From Ectobius pallidus (Eukaryota; Arthropoda; Insecta; Blattodea; Ectobiidae), in contig CAXKWD010000005.1 in assembly GCA_964059195.1 (NCBI GenBank), positions 45,771,825-45,835,824 on the forward strand: 64,000 bases of DNA, in the 5' to 3' direction. Below the pieces are notes generated by a model. That model saw nothing but the letters and a program-made list of their open reading frames with translations, was not told where the DNA came from and ran no database searches. Position 1 is the stretch's first letter. Each line of letters starts with the position of its first letter. Below are positions 1-10,768 of the stretch, in pieces. The translations under genes and the position numbers were made by a program.

Positions 1-1
1 A

Positions 2-364
2 CGCTTAGAGACAAACCGACCCAGTGCAGCGGTCAAACCAGTTCGCAATAGCTTCGCTTCCTTCAAAACCAGGAACGAACATTTGCACCCATCTATTCAC
101 AATAAATCTTTCAACAGTCAAGGAAGATTTAAAACAAGTGATAGTGTAAATATAAGAGGTAAATCAGATCCGTTCTACCGAGCTTTGCAGTCTAAAAGCA
201 ACACTCAGTGTCTGTCTTCAGAGCGAAACAACACTCCGCAGTGTCTGCCTTCATTGAAAAACAGTACTCAGCAGTGTCTGTCTTCAGAGCGAAACAGCAC
301 TCAACAGTGTCTGTCATCATCTAAACCCAATACCAAGCAGTATTCTTCATATACGAAAGAGTGA
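2..364 (+). CDS. gag: Pao-type gag, C-terminal part (cut by window edge)
   Basis: This is the last ~120 codons of a gag ORF whose beginning lies outside the window. It is the same sequence as the end of the complete copy at 2060-4114, offset by 3,750 bp. The tail is low-complexity and basic, with several repeats of a C-L-S-S-E-R-N motif around codons for QQCLSSERN. It lies after the zinc-knuckle modules and has no recognised enzymatic role. The reading frame starts at base 2, fixed by comparison with the complete copy. Confidence 0.8.
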   Translation, partial: RLETNRPSAAVKPVRNSFASFKTRNEHLHPSIHNKSFNSQGRFKTSDSVNIRGKSDPFYRALQSKSNTQCLSSERNNTPQCLPSLKNSTQQCLSSERNSTQQCLSSSKPNTKQYSSYTKE

Positions 365-871
365 AAAGCTATACTTGCATCATCTGCATATGTCCAGTTT
401 AGAGCTACCATGTTAGCAAGAAATCTACATGCAGCCAAACCGTTACACTGTGATATATGTAAGAAGGCAACTTTTCAGCACTGTTTGTGTTTAAAACTCA
501 CTTAATTGTTATCTAATGGTCTTTCTCCATTATGGCAAGATACCATGTTAGTAATATAAGATCATCAGCTGTGCCCTGAATGATATAAAGAAATCATCAC
601 GCATTTCTTCAACAAGTTTCTACAGATTGTGTTTCAACAAGCCACCTGATCTACACTACAGGTACCTGAGTCAGCTGTTGTGCACAAGTCGAAGTCTGCA
701 CTTATGGATGCTACAACAACAGTCTGGATTCCAGCTATCATTCAACTAGACCTTCACAACCTTACGTGTGTTGCTAGTCTAAATAGTGTAGAGTCAGTGC
801 TTACGTGTGAATACAAGTGTATCCTTTTATTATAGCTTTCTCCTTAGTTATTTTTCTTAAAGTTAATACTT

Positions 872-887
872 TAACGGGGGGAGTCTA
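872..887 (+). other. Polypurine tract of Pao-type element
   Basis: A G-rich run (acggggggagtct) lies directly before TGTTGG, the usual layout of a plus-strand primer site immediately upstream of an LTR. The same tract recurs at 4622-4637. Its position about 510 bp after the gag stop shows there is no room for a pol gene. Confidence 0.6.
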
Positions 888-1633
888 TGTTGGAGAAAGC
901 TAAGGGTTCTACTAGCATTATTTTACATGTCTAGTAACAGTGCATATTCAAATGTTCCGCTCAGTGCATTTCCCTCTCTCAGCGCATTGATATTAGTGTA
1001 AGTCCGCCCTGTTCTTTGTGAATCCCCGTTTAGCGACAGGTGCATGCTTCGCATCAGCGTGACATCATAGCGTCATGCCAAGAGTTAGTTAGTGTCGAGC
1101 CTCCACTCACGAGAGACGTGCTGGAGCTCAGTCTAGTATCCCGCCTAATTCAGACAATAGAACGGAGGTTTTCTATTAATTAGCGGATAATTATATAATA
1201 CTTTATTTACAAGTATTATCGTGTGATATTAATTAATTTCTACTAGTTACAGTAGATTCAGTATAAAGCCTGCAGTTAAACGAACAAGTCGCGTTCTAAC
1301 ACTGCTCTGATTCTCTAGTAACAAAGGCCTCTTCGCGCCCTTTGTATTTTCGCTAGAAATCGTAGGAATAAAACTTCCTTACAAGTTTTATTAAGTTCAA
1401 GTAAATTACTTATACAGAATTTACATATTCTCCGTATTAAAAGTTCATTAGATTCACTTATTAGTTAAACGTAATTACATAGCGTGTGACGTCATCACTC
1501 ACCAAGAAGCTATAACACGTGAGCAATCAAGTGCTAATAACTTTAAATACCTTCATTCTACAGTAAATTTTATTACCTCTAATTTGAGATACAATTCATT
1601 GGTAAATCACAAAATTTACTAAATTACCTCCAG
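888..1633 (+). repeat. LTR-like segment, first copy
   Basis: It starts with TGTTGG right after the polypurine tract. Inside are a TATA-like motif near 1190 and an AATAAA signal near 1375, which would place U3, R and U5 in order. The right end is uncertain: I set it before TGGTGCAAC at 1634, a possible primer-binding site, but no clean CA terminus is visible. The same segment is at 4638-5383 and its end reappears at 7487-7617. Confidence 0.5.
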
Positions 1634-2059
1634 TGGTGCAACATTATTCGCGCCAATTTCCAATTCATTGTTTATACAGTGTTCAGATTGTATTTTTCGC
1701 GACAAGTGAAAATCGCTTTTCATTTGCTCCTCTCGGTCCGGATATATGCCGGTTTTGCATACATTGGTTCCTCACGGGCAGGATCATATTGGTACAATCA
1801 TATTTATTGCATACTTGTATTCGCAAATACCGTTTCTCGAGTTCGTCTCATTCATCTGTGCTTCCGCGTCGGTCAGTTCGTGAGTTCCAGCAACCCTGAA
1901 CTTCGCATCGCGAACAGCATCATGCAGCAGTGATTCGACTCATCGTGGGATTCCGGTCCTCAGCGAACATCAAGAAGACAGTGAACAGTTAATACATGCA
2001 TCATCGTGCAGCAGTGGTAGCATCTCATCTTTAAACTTCAAGTAACAACTCATCTCATC

Positions 2060-4114
2060 ATGGAAAGTGAACTGAGAGATTTAACGAAGAAAAGGGGTTT
2101 TCTTAAAAGAAGATTCACATTGATTCAGAAATATTGTGACAGTGTTACAGAAGAAGTAGACGTGTTTAGACTTAAAGCTGAATATGACAGTATTCAGGAG
2201 CTATGGGACAAGTTTGAGTGTTTACAAGCTCAAATTGAATCTCTAATTGAAGCCGAAGATGAAATAGATTGTCATATGCAGTATTATGAAGAAATACGAA
2301 ACAATTATCAAGTGCTTAAAGCAAAGTTAAGTGGTCTTCTATTTCTACACGAGCAGCAAGTGCATAGTGCAAACTCTGTGAACAGTCAACGATCTAATCA
2401 TAGTGGTAATTCGCATCACACGTGTCAGTCTTCTGCTTCACAGTGCAACAATAGAAATATACAATTGCCAAGAATTCAAATTCCTGTATTCAGTGGAGAT
2501 GTGACTAACTTCAAGCATTATCATGACACTTTCAGTATCTTAGTGGTAAACAATGATTCATTAGATCCCATACAGAAATACCACTATTTGCTGAGTTCTC
2601 TGAAGGGTCAGGCTCACGCGCTCATTCAGAATCTTCCAGTCACTAATGAGAATTTTACTATAGCATGGAACTTGGTGTGCTCTAGATATGATAATACTCG
2701 AGTTATTGCCACAGCTCACATCAAAAATCTACTTTCATTACCAATAATGAAAGATGAAAACGTTACAGACTTGCGAAACTTACTAAATCAGTTTCAAAGC
2801 AATCTTAACGCCATCGAAGCTCTCAATATTGAAATCCCTTTACACGAAGTCATGTTCATTCAATTAATATTGGATCATCTTGGTGAGACTACACGTAAAG
2901 AATGGGAAAGTAAAATTGACTCAAAAAAGTTCACATCACTTCAAGAGTTGATGAACTTCCTAGAAGCCAAGGCTCATTCATTAGAAGTGCTATCCAATTC
3001 CAACAACGTGTCCAGCCCATCACCTGCAAGAAAGGTTGAGCTGCGATCTCCAAAATACACTGTCCGAGAGCCGCGACAGTCTTACGAAGGTACAAGCAGA
3101 TTATCGTGTGCCTATTGTCAACGCAATCACAAGCTGTATCATTGCAATGAATTCCGGCAAATTCCAGTCAATGAGCGATGGAATTTCGTCAAGTCACAGC
3201 ACCTGTGTATCAATTGTTTCTCATCAAATCATACGGTACAACAGTGCAATTTAGAATCCTTCTGTGGTTGTCAACAATCAGTCCACAGTCAGCTATTGCA
3301 TCGTGACATGAATAGGGTTTCTTCCCATACGGAAAACTACTTAACGACAGACGAAGAAACAGAAATGCATTCTTTCGTTGTCACGAGCAAACCTAAATAT
3401 CAGCAAACTTGTGCTCTGTGTAAACGAAATCACTCGTTACATAAGTGCAAAAATTTCCGCAAATTCACAGTGCAACAACGATGGAGTTGTGCACGATCAA
3501 ACCAGTTGTGCTTTAATTGCTTCTCCACAGAACACAAGGTACAAGAGTGTGAATTGCCTTCTTACTGTAAATGTGACTTAAAACATAGCAAGTTACTGCA
3601 TTTTACAAAGAAGCAAGAAAAATCAATAGCATACGCTCTCACATGCTTTGACATCAATCGAAGTCAACAGAGCACTTCATTACAGAGCAATTCTAAACAA
3701 GCTAGAATTCAAAACAATTCAAACAAAGCCTCTCATCATATGCAGAGCAAACGCTTAGAGACAAACCGACCCAGTGCAGCGGTCAAACCAGTTCGCAATA
3801 GCTTCGCTTCCTTCAAAACCAGGAACGAACATTTGCACCCATCTATTCACAATAAATCTTTCAACAGTCAAGGAAGATTTAAAACAAGTGATAGTGTAAA
3901 TATAAGAGGTAAATCAGATCCGTTCTACCGAGCTTTGCAGTCTAAAAGCAACACTCAGTGTCTGTCTTCAGAGCGAAACAACACTCCGCAGTGTCTGCCT
4001 TCATTGAAAAACAGTACTCAGCAGTGTCTGTCTTCAGAGCGAAACAGCACTCAACAGTGTCTGTCATCATCTAAACCCAATACCAAGCAGTATTCTTCAT
4101 ATACGAAAGAGTGA
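2060..4114 (+). CDS. gag: Pao-type Gag polyprotein, complete (684 aa)
   Basis: Structural protein of a BEL/Pao retrotransposon, expected to form cytoplasmic particles and bind element RNA. The N-terminal ~110 residues are charged and likely coiled coil. From about residue 136 comes a PRIQIPVFSGD block followed by FKHYHDTF, typical of the DUF1759 gag domain of Pao elements. Two homologous cysteine/histidine modules follow, starting at C350 (C-x2-C, then H and C) and C451, so the nucleocapsid-like part is duplicated within the protein. The C-terminus is a low-complexity basic tail with repeated CLSSERN-like segments. The ORF begins at the first ATG after a ~430-bp leader and is intact. No protease or RT follows before the polypurine tract. 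The domain assignment rests on motif recognition. Confidence 0.85.
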   Translation: MESELRDLTKKRGFLKRRFTLIQKYCDSVTEEVDVFRLKAEYDSIQELWDKFECLQAQIESLIEAEDEIDCHMQYYEEIRNNYQVLKAKLSGLLFLHEQQVHSANSVNSQRSNHSGNSHHTCQSSASQCNNRNIQLPRIQIPVFSGDVTNFKHYHDTFSILVVNNDSLDPIQKYHYLLSSLKGQAHALIQNLPVTNENFTIAWNLVCSRYDNTRVIATAHIKNLLSLPIMKDENVTDLRNLLNQFQSNLNAIEALNIEIPLHEVMFIQLILDHLGETTRKEWESKIDSKKFTSLQELMNFLEAKAHSLEVLSNSNNVSSPSPARKVELRSPKYTVREPRQSYEGTSRLSCAYCQRNHKLYHCNEFRQIPVNERWNFVKSQHLCINCFSSNHTVQQCNLESFCGCQQSVHSQLLHRDMNRVSSHTENYLTTDEETEMHSFVVTSKPKYQQTCALCKRNHSLHKCKNFRKFTVQQRWSCARSNQLCFNCFSTEHKVQECELPSYCKCDLKHSKLLHFTKKQEKSIAYALTCFDINRSQQSTSLQSNSKQARIQNNSNKASHHMQSKRLETNRPSAAVKPVRNSFASFKTRNEHLHPSIHNKSFNSQGRFKTSDSVNIRGKSDPFYRALQSKSNTQCLSSERNNTPQCLPSLKNSTQQCLSSERNSTQQCLSSSKPNTKQYSSYTKE

Positions 4115-4637
4115 AAAGCTATACTTGCATCATCTGCATATGTCCAGTTTAGAGCTACCATGTTAGCAAGAAATCTACATGCAGCCAAACCGTTACACTG
4201 TGATATATGTAAGAAGGCAACTTTTCAGCACTGTTTGTGTTTAAAACTCACTTAATTGTTATCTAATGGTCTTTCTCCATTATGGCAAGATACCATGTTA
4301 GTAATATAAGATCATCAGCTGTGCCCTGAATGATATAAAGAAATCATCACGCATTTCTTCAACAAGTTTCTACAGATTGTGTTTCAACAAGCCACCTGAT
4401 CTACACTACAGGTACCTGAGTCAGCTGTTGTGCACAAGTCGAAGTCTGCACTTATGGATGCTACAACAACAGTCTGGATTCCAGCTATCATTCAACTAGA
4501 CCTTCACAACCTTACGTGTGTTGCTAGTCTAAATAGTGTAGAGTCAGTGCTTACGTGTGAATACAAGTGTATCCTTTTATTATAGCTTTCTCCTTAGTTA
4601 TTTTTCTTAAAGTTAATACTTTAACGGGGGGAGTCTA

Positions 4638-5383
4638 TGTTGGAGAAAGCTAAGGGTTCTACTAGCATTATTTTACATGTCTAGTAACAGTGCATATTCA
4701 AATGTTCCGCTCAGTGCATTTCCCTCTCTCAGCGCATTGATATTAGTGTAAGTCCGCCCTGTTCTTTGTGAATCCCCGTTTAGCGACAGGTGCATGCTTC
4801 GCATCAGCGTGACATCATAGCGTCATGCCAAGAGTTAGTTAGTGTCGAGCCTCCACTCACGAGAGACGTGCTGGAGCTCAGTCTAGTATCCCGCCTAATT
4901 CAGACAATAGAACGGAGGTTTTCTATTAATTAGCGGATAATTATATAATACTTTATTTACAAGTATTATCGTGTGATATTAATTAATTTCTACTAGTTAC
5001 AGTAGATTCAGTATAAAGCCTGCAGTTAAACGAACAAGTCGCGTTCTAACACTGCTCTGATTCTCTAGTAACAAAGGCCTCTTCGCGCCCTTTGTATTTT
5101 CGCTAGAAATCGTAGGAATAAAACTTCCTTACAAGTTTTATTAAGTTCAAGTAAATTACTTATACAGAATTTACATATTCTCCGTATTAAAAGTTCATTA
5201 GATTCACTTATTAGTTCAACGTAATTACATAGCGTGTGACGTCATCACTCACCAAGAAGCTATAACACGTGAGCAATCAAGTGCTAATAACTTTAAATAC
5301 CTTCATTCTACAGTAAATTTTATTACCTCTAATTTGAGATACAATTCATTGGTAAATCACAAAATTTACTAAATTACCTCCAG
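4638..5383 (+). repeat. LTR-like segment, second copy
   Basis: It is an almost base-for-base copy of 888-1633, again starting TGTTGG after a polypurine tract (4622-4637). The near identity means the duplication or insertion is very recent. Right end uncertain as for the first copy. Confidence 0.5.
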
Positions 5384-5809
5384 TGGTGCAACATTATTCG
5401 CGCCAATTTCCAATTCATTGTTTATACAGTGTTCAGATTGTATTTTTCGCGACAAGTGAAAATCGCTTTTCATTTGCTCCTCTCGGTCCGGATATATGCC
5501 GGTTTTGCATACATTGGTTCCTCACGGGCAGGATCATATTGGTACAATCATATTTATTGCATACTTGTATTCGCAAATACCGTTTCTCGAGTTCGTCTCA
5601 TTCATCTGTGCTTCCGCGTCGGTCAGTTCGTGAGTTCCAGCAACCCTGAACTTCGCATCGCGAACAGCATCATGCAGCAGTGATTCGACTCATCGTGGGA
5701 TTCCGGTCCTCAGCGAACATCAAGAAGACAGTGAACAGTTAATACATGCATCATCGTGCAGCAGTGGTAGCATCTCATCTTTAAACTTCAAGTAACAACT
5801 CATCTCATC

Positions 5810-7606
5810 ATGGAAAGTGAACTGAGAGATTTAACGAAGAAAAGGGGTTTTCTTAAAAGAAGATTCACATTGATTCAGAAATATTGTGACAGTGTTACAG
5901 AAGAAGTAGACGTGTTTAGACTTAAAGCTGAATATGACAGTATTCAGGAGCTATGGGACAAGTTTGAGTGTTTACAAGCTCAAATTGAATCTCTAATTGA
6001 AGCCGAAGATGAAATAGATTGTCATATGCAGTATTATGAAGAAATACGAAACAATTATCAAGTGCTTAAAGCAAAGTTAAGTGGTCTTCTATTTCTACAC
6101 GAGCAGCAAGTGCATAGTGCAAACTCTGTGAACAGTCAACGATCTAATCATAGTGGTAATTCGCATCACACGTGTCAGTCTTCTGCTTCACAGTGCAACA
6201 ATAGAAATATACAATTGCCAAGAATTCAAATTCCTGTATTCAGTGGAGATGTGACTAACTTCAAGCATTATCATGACACTTTCAGTAGCTTAGTGGTAAA
6301 CAATGATTCATTAGATCCCATACAGAAATACCACTATTTGCTGAGTTCTCTGAAGGGTCAGGCTCACGCGCTCATTCAGAATCTTCCAGTCACTAATGAG
6401 AATTTTACTATAGCATGGAACTTGGTGTGCTCTAGATATGATAATACTCGAGTTATTGCCACAGCTCACATCAAAAATCTACTTTCATTACCAATAATGA
6501 AAGATGAAAACGTTACAGACTTGCGAAACTTACTAAATCAGTTTCAAAGCAATCTTAACGCCATCGAAGCTCTCAATATTGAAATCCCTTTACACGAAGT
6601 CATGTTCATTCAATTAATATTGGATCATCTTGGTGAGACTACACGTAAAGAATGGGAAAGTAAAATTGACTCAAAAAAGTTCACATCACTTCAAGAGTTG
6701 ATGAACTTCCTAGAAGCCAAGGCTCATTCATTAGAAGTGCTATCCAATTCCAACAACGTGTCCAGCCCATCACCTGCAAGAAAGGTTGAGCTGCGATCTC
6801 CAAAATACACTGTCCGAGAGCCGCGACAGTCTTACGAAGGTACAAGCAGATTATCGTGTGCCTATTGTCAACGCAATCACAAGCTGTATCATTGCAATGA
6901 ATTCCGGCAAATTCCAGTCAATGAGCGATGGAATTTCGTCAAGTCACAGCACCTGTGTATCAATTGTTTCTCATCAAATCATACGGTACAACAGTGCAAT
7001 TTAGAATCCTTCTGTGGTTGTCAACAATCAGTCCACAGTCAGCTATTGCATCGTGACATGAATAGGGTTTCTTCCCATACGGAAAACTACTTAACGACAG
7101 ACGAAGAAACAGAAATGCATTCTTTCGTTGTCACGAGCAAACCTAAATATCAGCAAACTTGTGCTCTGTGTAAACGAAATCACTCGTTACATAAGTGCAA
7201 AAATTTCCGCAAATTCACAGTGCAACAACGATGGAGTTGTGCACGATCAAACCAGTTGTGCTTTAATTGCTTCTCCACAGAACACAAGGTACAAGAGTGT
7301 GAATTGCCTTCTTACTGTAAATGTGACTTAAAACATAGCAAGTTACTGCATTTTACAAAGAAGCAAGAAAAATCAATAGCATACGCTCTCACATGCTTTG
7401 ACATCAATCGAAGTCAACAGAGCACTTCATTACAGAGCAATTCTAAACAAGCTAGAATTCAAAACAATTCAAACAAAGCCTCTCATCAAGAAGCTATAAC
7501 ACGTGAGCAATCAAGTGCTAATAACTTTAAATACCTTCATTCTACAGTAAATTTTATTACCTCTAATTTGAGATACAATTCATTGGTAAATCACGAAATT
7601 TACTAA
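5810..7606 (+). CDS. gag: Pao-type Gag, second copy with deleted and replaced C-terminus (598 aa)
   Basis: It matches the first 559 or so codons of the complete gag at 2060, including the DUF1759-like block and both zinc-knuckle modules. One visible change is isoleucine to serine in the FHDTFS region (base 6286). Near 7486 the sequence jumps into the LTR-like segment, joined at a shared CA. The final ~39 codons are therefore read from LTR DNA, giving a chimeric tail that ends at 7606. It probably still encodes the RNA-binding part but lacks the basic repeat tail. Confidence 0.75.
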   Translation: MESELRDLTKKRGFLKRRFTLIQKYCDSVTEEVDVFRLKAEYDSIQELWDKFECLQAQIESLIEAEDEIDCHMQYYEEIRNNYQVLKAKLSGLLFLHEQQVHSANSVNSQRSNHSGNSHHTCQSSASQCNNRNIQLPRIQIPVFSGDVTNFKHYHDTFSSLVVNNDSLDPIQKYHYLLSSLKGQAHALIQNLPVTNENFTIAWNLVCSRYDNTRVIATAHIKNLLSLPIMKDENVTDLRNLLNQFQSNLNAIEALNIEIPLHEVMFIQLILDHLGETTRKEWESKIDSKKFTSLQELMNFLEAKAHSLEVLSNSNNVSSPSPARKVELRSPKYTVREPRQSYEGTSRLSCAYCQRNHKLYHCNEFRQIPVNERWNFVKSQHLCINCFSSNHTVQQCNLESFCGCQQSVHSQLLHRDMNRVSSHTENYLTTDEETEMHSFVVTSKPKYQQTCALCKRNHSLHKCKNFRKFTVQQRWSCARSNQLCFNCFSTEHKVQECELPSYCKCDLKHSKLLHFTKKQEKSIAYALTCFDINRSQQSTSLQSNSKQARIQNNSNKASHQEAITREQSSANNFKYLHSTVNFITSNLRYNSLVNHEIY

Positions 7607-7657
7607 ATTACCTCCAGTGGTGCAACATTATTCGCGCCAATTTCCAATTCATTGTTT
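7487..7657 (+). repeat. Partial LTR end after gag deletion
   Basis: The sequence matches 1503-1673 and 5253-5423, that is, the right part of the LTR-like segment plus about 40 bp of leader. Similarity stops abruptly at 7657, after which the DNA is unrelated apart from a short CAGTGTTCA match. This marks the right edge of the tandem array. Confidence 0.65.
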
Positions 7658-9015
7658 CAACGTGTTTAGTTAGTTATTTTTCAGTGTTCATATATTGTTT
7701 CTTCAAGTGTTTACAAGTATTAATAAAGTGCAAAGTTTTAATTATATTTTAGATTGTTAAACCAATATGATTTCTGTGATCTCTGTACCCAGTGTCCTCG
7801 TGATATAGTCCATTCTTGCTTTAAATTGGTCCTCCGCTACTCAGAGAGTTTTCCCATCTATTGCACATACATTGTTTCACTTCATTCCGAACTTTCGTTC
7901 CTCTAACCTAACCCTACATTTTATCCTTGGACCGGATATTTTCCGTCCAAACCAAACAGTGTGTATGATAAAAGAAATAGACAATTTAGTTATTTTTCCA
8001 ATTACTTAAGAGAAATTAGAAAATTGGAAAAGAAGTCAGTTCTGAATCTAAGCAAATTTCAAAATGAAATTACATATTTGCACTTCTAATGAAACTAAAT
8101 TCACAATATTGATAAATTAAACTTTTGTGAAATCTGAAAAACTTTGTATTATTTCTCTTCTGAGAATAGAACATGTTGAATATTTTGTTTTACTTATTTT
8201 AAAGGGTAGATAATTTTTTAATATAAAGAATAAATTTAATTTTCAATTAAATTTTGTGAACTTGTACCTCATTTTTTCTACTGAAACTGAAGCCCCGACT
8301 AGGGCGAAAACTACTACCATCATTCCCCGACTTCGTGAGCACTGTTTATCAGTTACCGCTTTACGAATGTCCAGAGTGCTAACAATTACACATGACTTAC
8401 TACTACTTTCAACTTTGAATTTTTCAATTTACTTTCAATGGTAGTGATTGACATTTCAATATTATTAGTAATTCTTTTGGTAGCTGATATACGGCCCACG
8501 AAATCGATCAGCTAAGTATGAAGCTCTGAATTCCATTCCCGGTCCAGCCAAGGAGAATTTTATCCTTTATAGATATTCTCCTGGGCAAGTAGTTTGTCAA
8601 TATCTAAGGGTTTTGAATCAAAGACTCCCTCTTGGGTATAATTTTTTTAATTACATTCTGTCAAGCTATCTCATTGGGATAACATTGCCCCGCTTAACAG
8701 TTGTCCCAGCAGGAGAAATATGGCTACACTTCTGACAAGCCACCTAACATGGAAGTGTTGCAGGGGATAAAATGATTACTATGCTGATAATATTTGTACA
8801 TCTGGCTTAATTACTGGACACTTGTTTACTACTCAATAAATACAACATAATTTATTCCATGCATTAGAAATGTTGTACTACTTCTCAAGTTCTAAAGAAT
8901 ATCAGGGCACACTAATATTTAATAACAAATCAATATTAATGTGAATAATAGTAATAAACACAATATGAAGGCTTCATTAAATTCATTTCATACAAACAGA
9001 TGAATACACGTGTCA

Positions 9016-9017
<2 letters not shown>
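7658..9017. other. Non-coding DNA, no supported gene
   Basis: AT-rich sequence without a convincing ORF. An AATAAA lies near 7721, possibly the poly(A) signal of a related LTR. A moderately GC-rich stretch at about 8500-8770 looks like a decayed dispersed repeat (it contains a B-box-like ATTCCATTCCCGG word), but I cannot assign it. Confidence 0.4.
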
Positions 9018-9059
<42 letters not shown>

Positions 9060-9070
9060 TAATAATAATC
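9018..9070 (-). repeat. (AAT)n tract, 3' tail of the minus-strand LINE
   Basis: About 17 AAT units with one interruption. Read on the minus strand it is a TTA-repeat tail directly after a GACAATAAAG end, like the tail of the LINE at 48960-51390. It is therefore best explained as the LINE terminus. Confidence 0.75.
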
Positions 9071-9286
9071 TTTATTGTCGAAGACATAATAAATGTATGG
9101 ACAGTGTCAAGGTTTCCTCCAGTACTAACATAAAAAATTAAAATTAATTGTAGGCCTATTACTTAAAAGTTATGTGATTTAGAAGGCCTATACGTGCATC
9201 CTCCAAACTGTAGGGGCATATTTGTAATAAAATAGATTTTACATGTTATCTAAATAGTAATAAATTTACCGTCTTGATATTAGCAG

Positions 9287-10740
9287 TTAAACTACCGTAT
9301 TATACAATTGTAAACCAAAAACCATAAGAGTTTTACTAATTGTAGATAAATGGTGAGACGGTGTACAGAGATTATTTTTATATCTTGTATCGTATTTATG
9401 AAAGTCGCTATTTTTCAGATATTCAGATGAGTTTATATGAACAAGTTCCAGAAGTTTCAAAACATACAAAACATATACTGTTAACAAGTTGTATTTCATA
9501 AAATATTCCCTACATGAAGTTCTGTGGTCAACACCTGCTATGCATCTGACGATACGTTTCTGGACAGTAAATACATCATTTAACATGGCTCCAGACCCCA
9601 AAAAACAAATACCGTACGATAATCTAGACTCAACTTGTGCGTAGTAGAAAGAAAGTGTAATGTTATGGTCAGTTATAATAGTTCTCAGAATCCTGATCTG
9701 ATAGCAGACACTATTTAATTTCAAAATTAAATTGACACAATGGTGTCTCCAGGACATATGTTGATCAAATTCAACACCCAAAAACTTAGTGGATTCCAAT
9801 TTATCTAGAAATTTATTTTGAATACAAATGCTAATGTATTTCAACTTTTTCTTCTGTGGATTATGAAAATGAATAAATAAAGTTTTATTAAGATTCAAAT
9901 AAAGAAGATTGTTATCATTCCAGGCTTTTAAACCTTCTAATAACCAGTTACACTTTGTTTCAAGACGCTGTTCACTTTCATCGTATACTACAACCGAGGT
10001 GTCATCAGCATACATACATAAAAAGTAGTCTTTCAAATATGTGGGTAAATCGTTAATTTATAGTAAAAACAATATTGATTCTAAAATGTTGCCCTGAGGG
10101 ACACCAACATCAATACGTACATTATTATATCTATATTTAATTGCATGTTCTTTTGTTTTATGTAAAATTTCAACATATTGATACCTATCCTTAAGATAAG
10201 AACAGAACCACTGTAAGAAAACACCTCTTATACCATATCTTTCAAGTTTAGTCAAGAGCAAATTGTGATTCACACAGTCAAATGCCCTGCTGAGATCACA
10301 GAATATCCCAACCGGGCACTTGCCCGAGTCAAGGCAGGACAATTTTTTTTGTGAACACTATAAATTGAAACCATGCTTATTTTCATGAAAGATATTGAAT
10401 TTATCAATGTACTTGAGCAGCCTGTCCAACATGCAATTTTAAAAAACTTTAGATACAGTATTTCCAATAGAAACTCGTCTATAATTTTCAATTTTCGTTT
10501 TATCAGATTTCTTAAATATTGGGTTTACTTTGTTAAGTTTCAATTCTGTAGGAAATATTCCAAGGCAGAAAGATAGATTAATTAAATATGTCAGAGGCTT
10601 GACAATAACAATCAGAATAGCAGGGAGCTCATCAGGCCCAAAAGATGGTTTACGTTTGAGTTTCTTAAGTATAATTTCTTGGACTTCAAATTCTGAGAAC
10701 TCGCTCATATAGATTGATTTGTCAAAGTATTTAAAGTTAT
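9287..10740 (-). pseudogene. LINE reverse transcriptase domain, broken
   Basis: Three minus-strand open segments (10708-10439, 10342-10058, 10036-9287) are consecutive parts of one RT. The first carries the PSFGPDELPA block before the fingers. The second carries the motif with catalytic Asp (FCDLSRAFDCVNH) and the VGVPQG block. The third opens with YADD and continues through the thumb (TKFLGVEFDQ), then SRLSYG and QKRIVRCIAG, typical of jockey/CR1-type C-termini. At least one frameshift (near 10342-10439) and one stop (near 10040-10057) break it, so it is inactive. Would have primed reverse transcription of the element RNA at the nicked target. Confidence 0.8.
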
Positions 10741-10768
10741 TTAGATTAAAGTCAAGATTTGTGTATTA

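Larger units (their letters stand above)
1..7657 (+). mobile_element. Tandem array of a gag-only BEL/Pao-type LTR retrotransposon
   Basis: Position 1 onward repeats at 3751 onward with an exact offset of 3,750 bp, and the match continues through 7486. I saw only isolated differences, for example near 1477/5227 and 2536/6286. Each unit holds an LTR-like segment, a leader and a gag ORF; 508 bp separates the gag stop from a polypurine tract. No protease, RT or integrase motif appears, so the element is non-autonomous. The window opens inside one unit, contains one complete unit, and ends with a unit deleted from the end of gag into the LTR. The head-to-tail layout with shared LTRs fits LTR-LTR recombination or a duplication; an assembly artefact is also possible. 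Confidence 0.85.

Noticed and set aside
1633..1933. 88- and 84-codon overlapping ORFs before gag, repeated at 5383-5683
   Set aside because: They overlap in different frames inside the leader of the Pao-type unit, have no motif, and their duplication is due to the array.
9018..9070. Independent microsatellite
   Set aside because: Its position right after the LINE 3' UTR makes it the LINE tail.
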